This document shows, piece after piece, positions 10,443 through 22,713 of a stretch of DNA of 51,320 nt. The notes beneath the pieces are model-generated. The model was given only the letters and a program-made list of their open reading frames with translations, did not search any database and was not told the DNA's origin. Both the position numbers and the translations under genes were made by a program. Source of the stretch: Dinochytrium kinnereticum (Eukaryota > Chytridiomycota > Chytridiomycetes > Chytridiales > Chytridiaceae); the NCBI GenBank assembly GCA_027604005.1, contig JADGJT010000146.1:1-51320 (forward strand), written 5' to 3'. Numbering within the stretch: the stretch's first letter is position 1; each line of letters starts with the position of its first letter.

Positions 10443-12643
10443 TCAACCCAACCGTGTCGAAAGATCTGGCATAGACCCCTTCTTCGGCAACGAAGCGCCA
10501 GCAGCAGGTGCAGCCTCATCTGAGGCGTTCTATAAAAAGAGCAAAGCAGCAAAACATTAAGAAAAGGCTACATTTGCATATCAAACACGAAAAAAGGCTG
10601 CTTACAAAATTCAAGTAATCCGCATTCTCACAAGCCTCATACTCGTGAATCAAATCCTGCACAACCTCTCTAGAAGAATCAAACTCCTCCAATCCATCCG
10701 CAAACATCGCTTCACGTTTATATTGATCCAAAAACGCGTTGCGTTTTCGGAGGCGATCGTATTGGTCACATGTGCGTTTAAAGAGCTGGGTTTAGCGTTA
10801 TTTTTTTGTTGTTGTTGTTTGTTTGTTTTTTTTGCAGAGATTGATTAGGGGGCATATCATTAGAAAACTGATATGAGCAAAAAAGGAAAACGATACGGTA
10901 AATCATATGGCAAGTACATACTGAGGCGATACTAGTGTGGTTAGCCAGCATCAACCCTGAAACACGATGCGGTGTCTGAATGTAAGGACTCTTTTTTGAC
11001 AACGCCACCTGAATACTAGCAGGTCCCCAAGGAATAAACTGAGCGAGCTTTCTTTCTCGAATCCTTAAAAGAGATTTATGGACCTACAAATTCGTTACAA
11101 ATTCGTCAGTAAAAAAGACATTCGGCCAAAAACAATAATGTGGAAATTCGGGCGGATGAATTAGTCGTAGTTACTCACATCCGTGGGATCAACATCTCCT
11201 TGAATAATGTTAAGAATAGAGATATAGCAGCTTTTTTTGGACGGGTTCGTGGACACCATCTTGTTCTTCGGTTGGAGAAGTCGTCTCATCACGTCTAAAA
11301 CTGTGGTCTTCCGGACGCTTTTTGCCTAAAAAAAATTGTTAAAAGTGCCTTAGTTTATAGAAGCAACGGCAGGACAGGTCTTCTGACCTGGTCTACTTGG
11401 TCACCAGTGAAAGGCGTATAGCTTGTCATGAGGAAGTGGCAGCGTGGTGTGGGAATAAGGGACGATATAAGACCAACTAGGTCGTTGTTCATGAAGCTTG
11501 GGTATCTCAGGGTCGTAGTGCTAGCGCTCATCACCGTCGAAACCTATGAAAGAAAGGAAAGAGAGCAAAACCAAATTCAATCTCACAAATTACCATAGCC
11601 TACAAGCACCAAAAAGGAACCAGAGAAAAAAGAAAGCACACTGCCATCACTCACCAACTGATTCGTCTGTGCAAAAGTTGGATTCTGTATATGTAACCGA
11701 TCCGACGCGATCCGATTCAACGCCGCATTATCCAGCACAACTACCGAATCCGCGTCCAAAGTTAACCTCTTCAAGCTCAGCAGCGAGTTATATGGTTGAA
11801 CAACCACATCAGATGTCTCTTCATTATTGGGGAAGACAGAGTATGTTTGGATGATTTTCTTCGGGTACCGGTCGCCTAAGTATTCTAAGAGCCAGGAGCC
11901 GAGACCAGAGCCGGTGCCGCCGGCTATGGAATGGAGAAGCATGAATCCCTGTTTGATGTCGTTTTATTTGATTGATTTATGGAGTGGTGGGTGAGTACGA
12001 CTAAGGCGACATAAAGGGCAAATTGAAAGAAACATACTTCCAATGAATCACTCCCATCTGCCTCTCGGTCAATCATTTCGGCAACTTCCTCCGCAATTCT
12101 CTCGCCCTGAGCATACCCAAAAGCCCAATTATTCCCAGCTCCACCTCCATCCGGCGACAAAAAGATATTCTCGGGGTTATAAAGATTGGCGTAAGGCGAC
12201 TGCAGAATATTATTGATAACCTATACGAGAAAAGAAGTATACAACCCGGCACATTAGTTGGAAAAATTATCTACTCATTCAATAAAAAAGAAACAAACCC
12301 TCGGCTCAAGGTCGAGCAAAATGGATCGAGGGATGTAATGCTCGTCATCAGCTTGGTAAAAAAAAACATCTTTTCGGTCTCCGCCTATTGTTGGGTCGGA
12401 TGGATTTGCGGCGTGGTCTTCAAGGATACCGTCGGGGCTGATGCCGTGTTCGGCGCAGAGGAGGGACCAGAACTCCATGCCGACTGTGGTTTGTTGTTGA
12501 TGTATGTGGTGTTATTCAAATGCATTCATGATTGCGTGGCGGGTGAAAAGGTTCCAGTCTATTAATCGGGCAGGAAAGAGGTTTGATGGTTTACTTTGGT
12601 TCCCGCATTGCCCGGCTTGCAGCGTAATTATTTCTCGAGGCAT
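10443..12643 (-). CDS. TUBG: Gamma-tubulin
   Basis: Model: nine exons (12595-12643, 12299-12483, 12038-12220, 11655-11948, 11388-11543, 11179-11325, 10922-11083, 10606-10785, 10443-10529), 480 aa. Gamma-tubulin nucleates microtubules in ring complexes at the nucleus-associated organelle and at basal bodies. Evidence: start [18 protein letters not shown], the GEMIN-like loop is absent but the tubulin GTP signature [10 protein letters not shown] is intact, and gamma-specific stretches such as [20 protein letters not shown] and [20 protein letters not shown] are present. It ends [18 protein letters not shown] followed by a tail of about 33 residues rich in Ala, Ser and Lys. It is divergent from the CCDC40-like gene. 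All exon phases agree. Confidence 0.97.
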
Positions 12644-13497
12644 CCTTTGAAGGTTCTCTTTGAACAATAAATCTTTGAAGTCCGACTTGTCGGATCGATT
12701 CAAAAAACAGTCTGTATGTCTCAAGACTCAACGGTTTGGTGGATGTGAAAGCCGTTGGAAGGCGGGCAGCTAAGTTAGCTTGCCCTTCAATCTCGTTGTT
12801 TTTCACTTTCCACAGACAGATTGTTTCCAATTCAATTATTGGTGAAATGGTTCAATTCATTCAACGTTCGACTAATCCCATGATAACAATGGCAACAACT
12901 GCTTTTCTCCATTAGAAGGGTTTTACCAAATTCAAATCAATCCGTAGAGGAAGAAGCATGGCTCGAGTTATTTCTCTTTAATAAATGGAGAAAGTTGATG
13001 AAAGAGAAAGGGAAATTCATGTTTCAAGAATTGACCAATTCAATGAATCAGATTATGTCTTTCACGTTCCAAGGCGAAGAAAAGAGAGTCTTCCTCTAAG
13101 ACCTTCTCCTCTTCATTGAATGCAGTTTTGTTCTTGTATGCTTTGGAGAGGAAGTGAGGTCTGTGGGGAAGGATCAGTTTTTTAGCGGGGCTTGGTCTTG
13201 GAGATTAAAACAGCAGGAGAGAGCGACAGCGAGACAGCGTCAGCACACAAAACTTTTTTTAATATGGAAAAACAACCAAAAAAGCCGTCCTCGCCCGCAA
13301 CATGCGATAGCAGCATGTATTCGATTCATGTCATCGAATGCTGTTTGAACATCACCTTGGGACAAGCACCTTGTACTTTGATACAGAAAAGTAGATCTCC
13401 CAATGGGTGACACACATTCCCAAAGGAATTGTCATGCCTTGCTCTGTGAATTGTCACAGCCATTGACCTCAACCACACCTGTTCTTCACCACCCACC
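12644..13497. promoter_or_regulatory. Divergent upstream region of gamma-tubulin and the CCDC40-like gene
   Basis: This is the longest non-coding stretch of the window (about 850 bp). It lies between a basal-body gene and an axonemal gene, so zoospore-stage control elements could be here. I see no clear X-box-like palindrome or other named motif. Short open frames in it have no protein-like features. Confidence 0.4.
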
Positions 13498-16400
13498 ATG
13501 TCGTCCTTCCTGCTCGCAAGCACCGCGGGAGAAGAATATGCCGAAGAAGACCTTCTGCAGCAGCGGAACGATGAGGTCCTGCAAAATCACTACACCAAGG
13601 TCCAGCAAAAATTGTTAGAATCAGTCGACCGACAAGTTGCAGAGATCGAGACGCAGCTGAATGAAAAGGACCGCATTCTCCAGCGTGTTGAAGATGAAAA
13701 GACTAATCTGGGAGTTGGTCTATACAAGGCTCGGGCAGAGATTGGGAAGCTTAATACGAATCTCTACGAGACGTTGGTGGCGCATTTCTCATTGGCTTTT
13801 CTATTTGGGGCTTAGTGGAGCTTTTCTAATAGAGTTGGGGCTTCCTGGTGTTTTTATTTAAATGGCAGGCGAGATTATTTGGATAAAACGGAGAGCGAGT
13901 TGAGATTTGTGGCAGCCGATAGAGATGCCGCCGAAAAAGAGATCAGGTCCTTCGCCAGCCTCAACAAGGTTCCTTTTCCCATACATATCAGCAATTACCT
14001 CTAACTGATGTTAAGAACCTGGCAACTGAGCTTGAAGATTCACGAAGAAAACTGGAAGACTCTAACATCAAGATCTCGAAGCTTGGAGAAATCAATTCAG
14101 CATACACTTCGGGCCTAAAAATACACCGGCGTATAGAGAGCAAACTGAAGAAGGAAATGGAGCTTGCGACTGAAAAGCGAAGACTGGCGGAACAGGACCT
14201 GGAGAAGGAGAGAAAACGGGCAGAACAGGTTTATATATATTTTCTAAATGAAAATCATTCTGACGAAGCAATGGTGGGGATAGCTTCAAGGACTGAAACA
14301 AGAGCTTGAACTTGTTCTCGAGGCTCAGAAACATGAAACGGCGACAGCGACGCAAACTATCGCAAAATTAAATCGAGGTGCGCATTCTTTTATAGCACCA
14401 TTCCCCCCCTTCTTATGCTTTTATAGAAATCAACGAGCTCGCGGCCTCAAAAAAGCGAACGGAAAAGCAATGGGAAGACGCGATAACCGCCATGTCAAAG
14501 CGCGACATCACCATGCAAGAAGTGGATCAAAGTCGGGAAAATATTAAAGAAGAGTTTTTAGAATCCCAGAACATCATTCGGGTCCTAAAAATCGAGAAAG
14601 GGGAGGCTGACAAAAAGTTAAAGGAGAAGGAGCTTGGTAGGGAGTATGAGATGACTTATATACGCAAGCGAGATATCTAATGACTTCATTCTATATATAA
14701 AGAATGCGAAGGATTGCAAAGCCAGGTTCAATTCTTAAGGTCGAGTCTTTCAAGCATCGATTCAAAGCAACGTGAAACAAGAGCTTCGTTGGTGGAGGCG
14801 CAGGTCGCCGAGTCACTTTACAAAGAAGAGTTGAACAAAGTGACAAAACACCATACTGTATGTCTCAATATATTCTCCACCACGAATCCCTAACTTAGAT
14901 ATTTGAATTAGCTGGCAAAAGATGAACTGGATCGAAAATCCCAACGAATCTCCGACCTCAAAGCTAACATTGACAAAATGAAGGACGAATTTGACCTCAA
15001 GATACGGAACGAGTTGATTGTGGTATTTATCATTCCTTTTTAGCAATGCACCGATACATTGGGGAAAAAACTGACTGTCCCTTCTAGCAAGTAGCCAAAA
15101 AGGAAGAGATCGTCCAAACCCAAGCCGAGATTGAGATTAAAAAAATCCAACGAAACGAAGAAGGCAAGAATATTGATCTCCGGTCCGAGAATGCTCAATT
15201 TCGGATGAGGATACATGATTTGGATGAAAAACTGGTGAGTCAACTCATATACTGAGTATCGATCGTCTTAAACTATCGAACAAAGAGAGTTTCCAACCTC
15301 GAGAAACAATCCTACGAAAGATGCTTTACAGAGGTTAACACGCATTACGTTCGGCTCTACGAAGAAGCCAAACACCTAATGTACGATCTTGAAAGAAAGG
15401 AGCATGACGTGAATTACCTTAAAGCTACCATACAAGAGTACAATGAAGGTTTATAAACCAAATATAGTAGATTGCAACGCTAACTCGTCAACGTATTCAA
15501 CTAAGTTGACAAAACACGTCCCTTCCAAATGGCAATCGCTAAACTTCAGAAAGACCTGGAAACCGCCAAGTCCGAAACAGACCGCATGCAAAACATGTGG
15601 CTGGAAGCCCAAAAAGAGAACCTAAAATCCAAAAATGATATAGCGAAACTCACTAGTGATAATTTATTTTTAAAGGTTAAGAAACTCGGAAGAAGCACGT
15701 TTGGATTTACTGATGCTTTTTACTTTGTTAGACCCAATTAGGGATCACTGAGACGATTCGCGGGAAGACTGTCGAGGAGGTCGAGGCGTCACGGAAGGAA
15801 ACTTTTGAGCAGAAGATGGAGGCTTCGAAACTTTATGCGGAGTTGAGGAAGTTGCAACCTTTGGTGGAGGAGTATCGGCAGAAAATGGTACTATTTGCTG
15901 TATAAATGGAGAAAAAAAAACGCTAACATCAGCTACAAAAACAAACTAGATTAACCTCGAACAGCAACTTACCGAATGCCGTCTCCAGCTCGAAGAAGAG
16001 CACGTCAATTCGCTGGTAATACATTTTTACAACCCTTCCTAACCACTACTTACCAAAACATACACGCTCTATATTCTAAGAATGCCACCAACATGCTCAA
16101 AACTGAACTCCGCCGTCTTTACACCGACCGCAAAGAAGTTCGACGCGCCCGTATGCTCGACGAAAAAACCAATGAAGGTCTGGAACGAAAATATATGCTC
16201 GCCAAAGAAATGGTAGAGAAATTAAAAGCGGAGCGTCATGAACTTCAACGAACAGCATTTGAGTTGAAAGTTAAAGCTGGAGAGATGGAGAAAAAGTATT
16301 TTGATGCACAAATCATGGCGAAAAAGATGGCGGAGCAGGCTGGAAGGACTGTCGGTGAGATTACTACGAGGTAGTGGTTTGTCTTTTCTTTTATATCGGA

Positions 16401-17548
16401 TTAGAGTATTATTTAAACATTGCTCCGTTTCACCTTAGATTGGCAAGCAATACCAAAGGCTCAGGACAATCGGATGACTTCTTTGATTTTAATCTCCCCC
16501 CATCCAACGGTTTAGCAGCTCTAGTTCCCATTAAACTCCCACCTCCGGTCTGGGCAAGTCTTGGTTCAACTCCAGGAGGAAGCCAATCCCTCGCCCCACC
16601 TGGAGGAAGCAAAGAAGGTAAAGCCTAATCTTCTTGTTTGATGCGTCTAAAAACTTTTTTTGCCTAACAGACATGCAACCAAAGGGCGCATCATTGGCAT
16701 CAGAAAAGGCATCTTCCAAATCTGTAGTTTCAGAAGCGTCACAAGAGCTTCCAGGTAAAATAGATTTTCTTCATTCGATTCAATTTTTTTCTGTTTATTC
16801 TAATCGTTTGAGATGCAAATAGATTTTCACTCGTGGAAACTAAAGATTGAAAGTTTAACTTGCGAGAGAGCTTTTTTGGTGAACGAGAATTGTCTTTTAA
16901 AGTCAAAAGTCGAAGATGTAAGCTTCCTACTATCCACTACTACTGCCTTTCTCGCTTAACCAGCCCATTATCCTCCCTCTTCACCCTCTCAAAATCCCTC
17001 GACTTAAATTTCCAATCATTTAGCTTACCATAAAAATCGCAAAAACCGAACGCATGAATTCCCAAGCCCAACAACGCTTAAAAAACATCGACCGAGACCT
17101 CAAAAACCTTCAAACCCAAAACAAAGCCATATCCTCTAAATACCAACGTGCTGAAAAGGTCGCAGCATCGATTGAGCGGCAGTTTAAGGTAGACAGTAGC
17201 CTCTCTACCATTCAAACCGATTTCTTATAGCTTTTCTCCGTATTGTTTGCATATGTGTGTACAGGAAGCGAGACCCAATACTAGGATTGATTACTCGCTC
17301 ATGATGGAAGCTGAACCAAGCACGCAACTATTGGCGGCTCTTATGCAGAAGGTGAGGAATAGGGTAGTGGATTATGCTAAGGGCTTTTGCGAAAGGATTC
17401 GGACGGGTACGAGCCACCGCAACCCCTTCCGTCATTATCGGAGAAGAAAGAAATACCATCGTTTGCCGGGTTCTCAAGAAGATGTAAGAGCTGTCATTAA
17501 CACTCGCATATTTCTAACCCGAAAATTACAGCAACTATGGTAAAATAA
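13498..17548 (+). CDS. Axonemal coiled-coil protein, CCDC40-like
   Basis: Model: 20 exons, 954 aa: 13498-13772, 13869-13968, 14016-14228, 14284-14377, 14427-14636, 14703-14857, 14912-15022, 15088-15234, 15286-15448, 15506-15675, 15732-15887, 15950-16015, 16081-16370, 16439-16617, 16671-16754, 16823-16917, 17024-17188, 17265-17351, 17396-17483, 17532-17548. All joins keep frame. Almost the whole chain is heptad coiled coil. Two places resemble CCDC40, the partner of CCDC39 in the 96-nm axonemal ruler: NLGVGLYKARAEIGKL (CCDC40 has DLGVDLYETQQ) and ASKKRTEKQWEDAITAMSKR (VEKKRIMQQWAASLVGMKHR). Residues about 717-805 form a Ser/Pro/Gly-rich break, then coiled coil resumes. AATAAA lies at 17551-17556, only three bases past the stop. 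Orthology is uncertain because the second half does not clearly match CCDC40; other ciliary coiled-coil families are possible. Confidence 0.85.
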
Positions 17549-17694
17549 TGAATAAAGCAAAGTACTTTTTTTTTTTTTGGATACCGCTCAATAAATATTG
17601 CATGGATTATCCCGCAATGGAAATCACATTGGAAATCCCTGGTACCCTTAATCAGTACTTTACCACCTGAAACAGAGAAAAGGGATTATGTAGC

Positions 17695-19237
17695 ATGGCT
17701 GCCCAATTCGCCCGTCTATGGCAACTACGAGGCTCAGATGTTTTTGACGAATTCTTCGAACGATCATGGTGGGCTGATTGAGAAAGTCATGATATGACTG
17801 ACCAAAAAATCAGGGAAGCAGAATCAAATCGAACATCAGAACACCGAGCAGCCATGGCCATTCAACGGCGATGGAGAGGGTTTCAATGCAGAGCTCGCAT
17901 GGCAGATTTAATGTTTGTTACAAAGAAATCTTCTTCGGTGTGAAAGGACGCGAAAGCTAAACCTGTTGCAGTGCTCGGGTGGTTAGGATTCAACGAATCT
18001 TTAGGGGATTTGTTGGGAGACGGAAGTTTACATCGGAATGGCATAGACAAGTGGTAGAGCACGAGATGATGTTTAAGAATGAGATGGCTGTGAAGTTACA
18101 GAAAACGTGGGTTAGGGACATCGGAGTTCCAGGACGATGAATACAAAGCTCTAACGAAAAAAAATCAGATGGAGAGGTTACCACACAAGAAGGACCGTCT
18201 TCGACTTTCGAAAACGAAAAGCATTTATCGAGTTCATTTCAAAACAGGTAGGTCTACTCATTACCCGTTTCCCATACTTACCCTGAACAAGATGGAGGAC
18301 ACCCGCATGCGTCTCCAAAATCACCATGAAGCCCAAAAGCGTCTCGACCTTGAAACTCGCGCTCGCACCCTACTATCGTGGGTAGACCGTTTCGCCGGCA
18401 AAAATCACCACCTAGTAGGAACAAAAGCCATCCCCGGAATCCTCTCCAAAACGCCCTCAAGCGCGGTTGAACTCGAAAAAATTATGGAGCAAATTCGTGA
18501 AAAGCGTGAAACAGAGACTCCAACTCGAACTCCTCCTCCCAGGGTGTTGGCGCCAATTGCTTGTCACATTCCAGAGATTAAGTTGAAGGAGAGCGCGGAA
18601 CTGAAGGAGTGGATTCGGACGCACGTTGGGAGGAATCCAGGGGGGATTAGAGTTAAGCCGAAACCGCCTACCATGGATCCCAAGGATCCGAGCTTGAAGG
18701 AGAAGACGGCTCAGGGACCCTTCTTGGTTTGCGGTTAAAGGTCATTATGTTTTCTAAATTGTATTTTCAAGCCTCGCGTTTACCTAGAAAAGAAGCGATC
18801 GAAACCTCTTAAACCGAGTCTTCGTGTTCAAACTGACTTTTTTGATACGCTCAATCATAAACGAGAAGAGAGGAGGCAGGAGGTAGCGAAAAGAGGTGCA
18901 TGGTGTTCTTACGAAATCTAAATATTCTAACGACGTTACTTGCTAGTTTCGGATAGAGTCTTCGCCACCGTTCGGCACATGAAGTACGAGGCTGAAATAT
19001 GCTCATTAGGCGGAGGTCCATACCAAAGAATTAAGTGAGTCCAAGCCAGAAGAAGCACATGAAAACCAAGCTTATTTCACTAAATAGGTCATTCCGAGAT
19101 GTAGACAGATCAAAGTTTATTGCTAAACAGGTTTGTGCTCATTTTATTGTAATAATGAAACATAACCCACACCCCAGGACTTCAAAATAATTATCCCACC
19201 CGTTCCGTTGTTCGAAAACCTTATGGATGACTATTGA
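17695..19237 (+). CDS. SPATA17: SPATA17-like IQ-motif ciliary protein
   Basis: Model: exons 17695-17768, 17814-17912, 17972-18106, 18169-18247, 18292-18726, 18772-18895, 18947-19034, 19088-19130 and 19178-19237; 378 aa against 361 in human. SPATA17 is a calmodulin-binding protein of motile cilia and sperm tails. Three IQ motifs lie near residues 36-56 (AAMAIQRRWRGF), 58-78 (VVRIQRIFRGFVGRRKF) and 93-115 (AVKLQKTWRGYHTRRTVF). Family signatures follow in order: NHHLVGTKAIPGI (human STKQIPGI), ELKEWIRTHVGRN, TAQGPFL, KPLKPSLRV, and the C-terminal DFKIIIPPVPLFENL. It lies 146 bp downstream of the CCDC40-like gene on the same strand and converges on UTP11. Confidence 0.93.
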
Positions 19238-19410
19238 CGGTTTCTATATACAATTCTAAGATAAAGAGTGCTTTATAGGCATGCGATCACTTCTTCCTCT
19301 CCATTTTCCACTTGTAGACAGCGAGCCCATTGGAATCTTTCCCAATCTTCTTTTTCGCTCCTTTTCCCTGTGTTTTTGTTTTGTTTTAGAATCCGGGTAT
19401 AGCTTGAGAG

Positions 19411-20334
19411 TTAAGGAATGGGTTCAGAGTATACCATCAGGTTCTTTTGGAGCTCCATCTCTTGCTGCATTTGCCGGAGCTTATCTTCCCGTGTTTTCCG
19501 GGAGACTAGCTCTTTTCGCAAAGCCTCACGCTGTTTCTGCGAAAAAACCCGAAGTCAGAATGGCCAATTCCTTATAGTGAAAAGCTTAACTTACAATCAC
19601 TTTAGGATCTAAAATCCTTTTCGGTTTAGCAGTTTTTGAATTCTCTTCACTGCAATTCTCCGGTTCCTCCTCAGCCAGATTATTCTTCAGACTCGAGAAT
19701 TTCAAGTAGACGGAAGGGTCAAAACTGTGAGCTGCACACATAATCAATTACGAGACAGAGGATAAATCAAACCTTCATCTTCGTCTTCTACAAAAATGGT
19801 GTGGGATCCTGGGCGTTTGACGTTAGCGGGAGTCTCACCCTCATTATGGTCCATAGGGTCAGGCATCACTCCATCCAGAGCCAACGATTCACTCAACTTT
19901 TCTATTTTCTATCCAAAAAGTATAAGACCATCAATATAAAAGTAAATTTAGCTCACCTTCAAGTTAATACTCCGATGATAATTAACGTAGTTCTGGTCCT
20001 GAGTTTTGAGAAGCTTCAAATAATCCTGATCGTAATTATCTCTCGTCTTCGATTTGGTATGAACTCCATCCTTGACCTTCGAGTTGATCATCGCAAAGTA
20101 GAATTCATCAGGGTTCTTCATGAGGGCCTTCTCCCTCATAGCCTTCAACCGCCTCTGCTTCGAATTGTAATCCTTTGCACGGAGAACATAGTCTTTCTTC
20201 TTTTCCAGAAGCCCAAGATGGGCTCGAGATTGAAGTTGTGACCTCTCCCTATGCGCTTTTCTTGGTGCGCTGTTCCTGATATACTGTTAACTGGTGTTGC
20301 TGGTTTTTTTTGGGGAGCACCTTAACGATGACAT
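19411..20334 (-). CDS. UTP11: U3 snoRNP / SSU processome protein UTP11
   Basis: Model: exons 20321-20334, 19957-20275, 19773-19908, 19595-19731 and 19411-19536; 243 aa (human 253). UTP11 acts in the nucleolus in early 18S rRNA maturation. The N-terminus is the most conserved part: APRKAHRERSQLQSRAHLGL, LEKKKDYVLRAKDYNSKQ, ALMKNPDEFYFAMINSKVKD and LKLLKTQDQNYVNYHR. HTIFVEDEDE corresponds to the KHVFFFDTKKE stretch, and the C-terminus is a basic helix (REALRKELVSRKTREDKLRQ). The first exon is only 14 nt (MSSLR, split codon); its start and phase fit, but such a short exon is less certain. It is divergent from GEMIN2 with 78 bp between ATGs. Confidence 0.93.
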
Positions 20335-20412
20335 GATTGTAAAGGAGATGTTAAAAAAAAAAGGCTGGTTCTATTAATATTTAGTTTGTGACAATTCCCT
20401 CAGCAGCCTTGA
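20335..20412. promoter_or_regulatory. Shared divergent promoter UTP11 / GEMIN2
   Basis: Only 78 bp separate the two start codons, so both core promoters and 5' leaders must overlap here. It contains an A-run near 20353-20361. No named motif is evident. Confidence 0.4.
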
Positions 20413-21691
20413 ATGGGCAAGAAACGCAACAACCGAAAGGCGAGGGAAGATGGGCAACGAAGCCGAGGCATACAGTCAAGGGCTGCAGACGACGATGACG
20501 GATTGCGGAGAAAGGGTCTCCCGGTTGATGATTACATGGAATCAGAGGACCCCTTACCCAACGGACCCCCATCCTCAGGCTTAGAATACCTTCGCATGGT
20601 GCGGTAGGAAAATACTTCAGTGGAATAACCCTAACCAATCATTCTCAAACAGTAAAGAGGCAGATAGCTGTCCAGATTTCGTGAGTGCACCACCGCCGCC
20701 TCTGGTAAAAGCAAAGCCTATGCCATCTTCTGTGTTAGACTTTCGGGCCCATTATTTTGGAATCATGGCTGCCGAGAGGCCTCCACCGATTCCAGAGTAT
20801 TTAAGAGCATCGCCGGATTGGATTCAAGGGTTTCTCGTAGAGTTTTCGGACTTAAGAAAGGTAATTGGCGCTTTTTTGTCTTCAATCAGCAATATGTAAA
20901 ACAAATCTAGATCTTTGCATCCAAGGTAATGGACGTAAAGAAAGGAAGAAACGACAGCTTGAATTGGTCAAAGGTTCTTCCGAAAGCGAATGATAGAGGA
21001 AAATGGAAGAAACTTTGTTATGGTGTCCAGCTGGATAAAGGAGCTCTTACTCAAAGGCCAGAGAGTGCAGAACCAGATTATGTCATGGGCGATGAAGCAG
21101 GAGATATTAATGAGGGAGAGGATGAAGATGAATCTGAGGAAGAAGAAGAGGAAGGGGAGCTTAAGGAAGAGCAGGTGCTTAAACACAGTACCGATAGAGG
21201 CGGCTGGTATGATGAGGAAGAACCCATGCCTCTTCTAAATATTACAGCGTCAATTGATCACGTAAGCTAGAGATTCTTTCTTTATCTTTTGGTACTTACT
21301 TTGGTGATAGGGAACGGCCGTAAATGTTCTTAAATACCACATCCAATGGCTAAGGCGCGACGACATTGACACACTCCAAACCCAGTGGATTTTTTCTCTC
21401 CTCCTACGCCTCGACACTCCGCTCTTCCCACAAGATGTATCCATTCTTCGTGACCTCTGCCGGAAATGCCAAAAAATTCGCGTAGCTATGTTGGCAAAAG
21501 GCACTATACCCTCTGAACCCTTCGATTCCAAGAATCATCCGGAAGTTATTGGACTGAGAATGATTGTGACAATTATCACAGGGTATTTTGGACAGAAAGA
21601 CCTTAGCGACGATGTTGCTGAGAGGCCGTCAGATGAAAATCGATATGATGGAGGGCTCTCAGATGCCATGGAGACGACTGAGTTTTTGTAA
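20413..21691 (+). CDS. GEMIN2: Gemin2 (SMN-complex protein, SIP1/Brr1 family)
   Basis: Model: exons 20413-20603, 20653-20860, 20911-21261 and 21311-21691; 376 aa. Gemin2 binds SMN and the Sm pentamer during spliceosomal snRNP assembly. Family signature: KGLPVDDYMESEDPLPNGPP then SSGLEYLRMVRKEADSCPDF. The C-terminal helical region has GTAVNVLKYHIQWL, QTQWIFSLLLRLDTPLFPQD and LRDLCRKCQKIR, matching the family. An acidic run of about 30 residues (near residues 185-215, mostly E and D) interrupts the middle and lengthens the protein against human (280 aa). An snRNP assembly factor fits the intron-dense genome. Confidence 0.93.
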
Positions 21692-22055
21692 TATATCCCT
21701 TGCATGTAAAATATATACCACTGCCTTATGCGAAATAAACGTGACTTCGATGGTCCTTGTTCAGCGTTTCGCCAATCAGAATCATCCATCCCACACCTGG
21801 CATAAGACAGAGGAAGAGCGACATTGCGAGGCCAAAGAAATTAATGGGACAGATATACTGATTAAGATAGATTCTTCGATCAAGTACTATTGGAGACCAA
21901 ATGTTTGGGTGCTGCTGTATGCTGCATAAAGGCTGTGACAGTGTCAGCATGCAGTTTCAGAGAGACAGAATTACTGTGTAACACCTTGTACATTTCCTCC
22001 CACCCAATCCACTCACTCACCTTACCTGAACCACCGATACCCGCAATCCGTCGAA
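21692..22055. other. Intergenic region between GEMIN2 and SFT2-like gene
   Basis: Both neighbours are on the plus strand, so this holds the GEMIN2 3' UTR and the SFT2 promoter. The 50 bp before the ATG at 22056 are C/T-rich (repeated CACTCACC-like text). No exon is supported. Confidence 0.45.
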
Positions 22056-22713
22056 ATGGCCATCACCGACTACTTTTCTTCCACTCAAAATGATGGCATG
22101 GACGACATGTGTGGTGGATTCCAGCTGACAAGGACGCAGCGTTTTTACGGATTCGGAATCTGCTTTGGCGTTGGGTTCTTGATCAGCATTCTGGTAACAA
22201 ACTTGCTCAACGCCTTCTTTACGTGGAAAACCACTCAGACAAGCCTATTAAATACGTAAATCAGTCGTCTATCTCTCTGTTCTTTGGAAACATTGCGGGG
22301 TTCGCTGTCCTTTACACTGTTGGGAACATAGTCTCTCTTCTTGCCACAGGGTTCTTGATCGGATTCTTTAAGCAGTTCAAGGTGGGAGATATAGAAATTC
22401 TACCTCGCTCCTTCAATCTAATATGGAAACAAAAAGAAAATGTTTGATTCAGTCAGAATCGTGGCTACGATTATTTTCCTGGTTGCTATGGTCCTCACCC
22501 TCGTCTTGGCATTTACACTTCAGGGAGCCGGGCTCATTCTTATCATCGTCTGCTGCATTTTCCAATACCTTGCTCTCTTCTGGTAGGCAATCTCGCTCTT
22601 AAATGCAATGGAGTCTTTATTCTGATGATTGGAACAGGTACAGCGCCAGTTACATCCCTTTCCTCCAGGACATTATCAAGAAATGTCTCTGCGCCTGTGT
22701 GTCCAGGGGATAA
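22056..22713 (+). CDS. SFT2: SFT2-family vesicle transport membrane protein
   Basis: Model: exons 22056-22193, 22265-22381, 22437-22582 and 22638-22713; 158 aa. SFT2/SFT2D proteins are four-helix Golgi membrane proteins linked to endosome-to-Golgi retrograde transport. The conserved start LTRTQRFYGFGICFGVGFLI matches LSRTQRIYGFGIC, followed by AGFAVLYTVGNIVSLLATGF, FLIGFFKQFKKMFDSVRIVA, and the C-terminal YSASYIPFLQDIIKKC. Four hydrophobic segments are visible. The introns split it evenly and phases agree (0, 0, 2). Confidence 0.94.

Noticed and set aside
12591..12830. Minus-strand open frame upstream of gamma-tubulin
   Set aside because: It overlaps the gamma-tubulin first exon in another frame and has no protein-like pattern.
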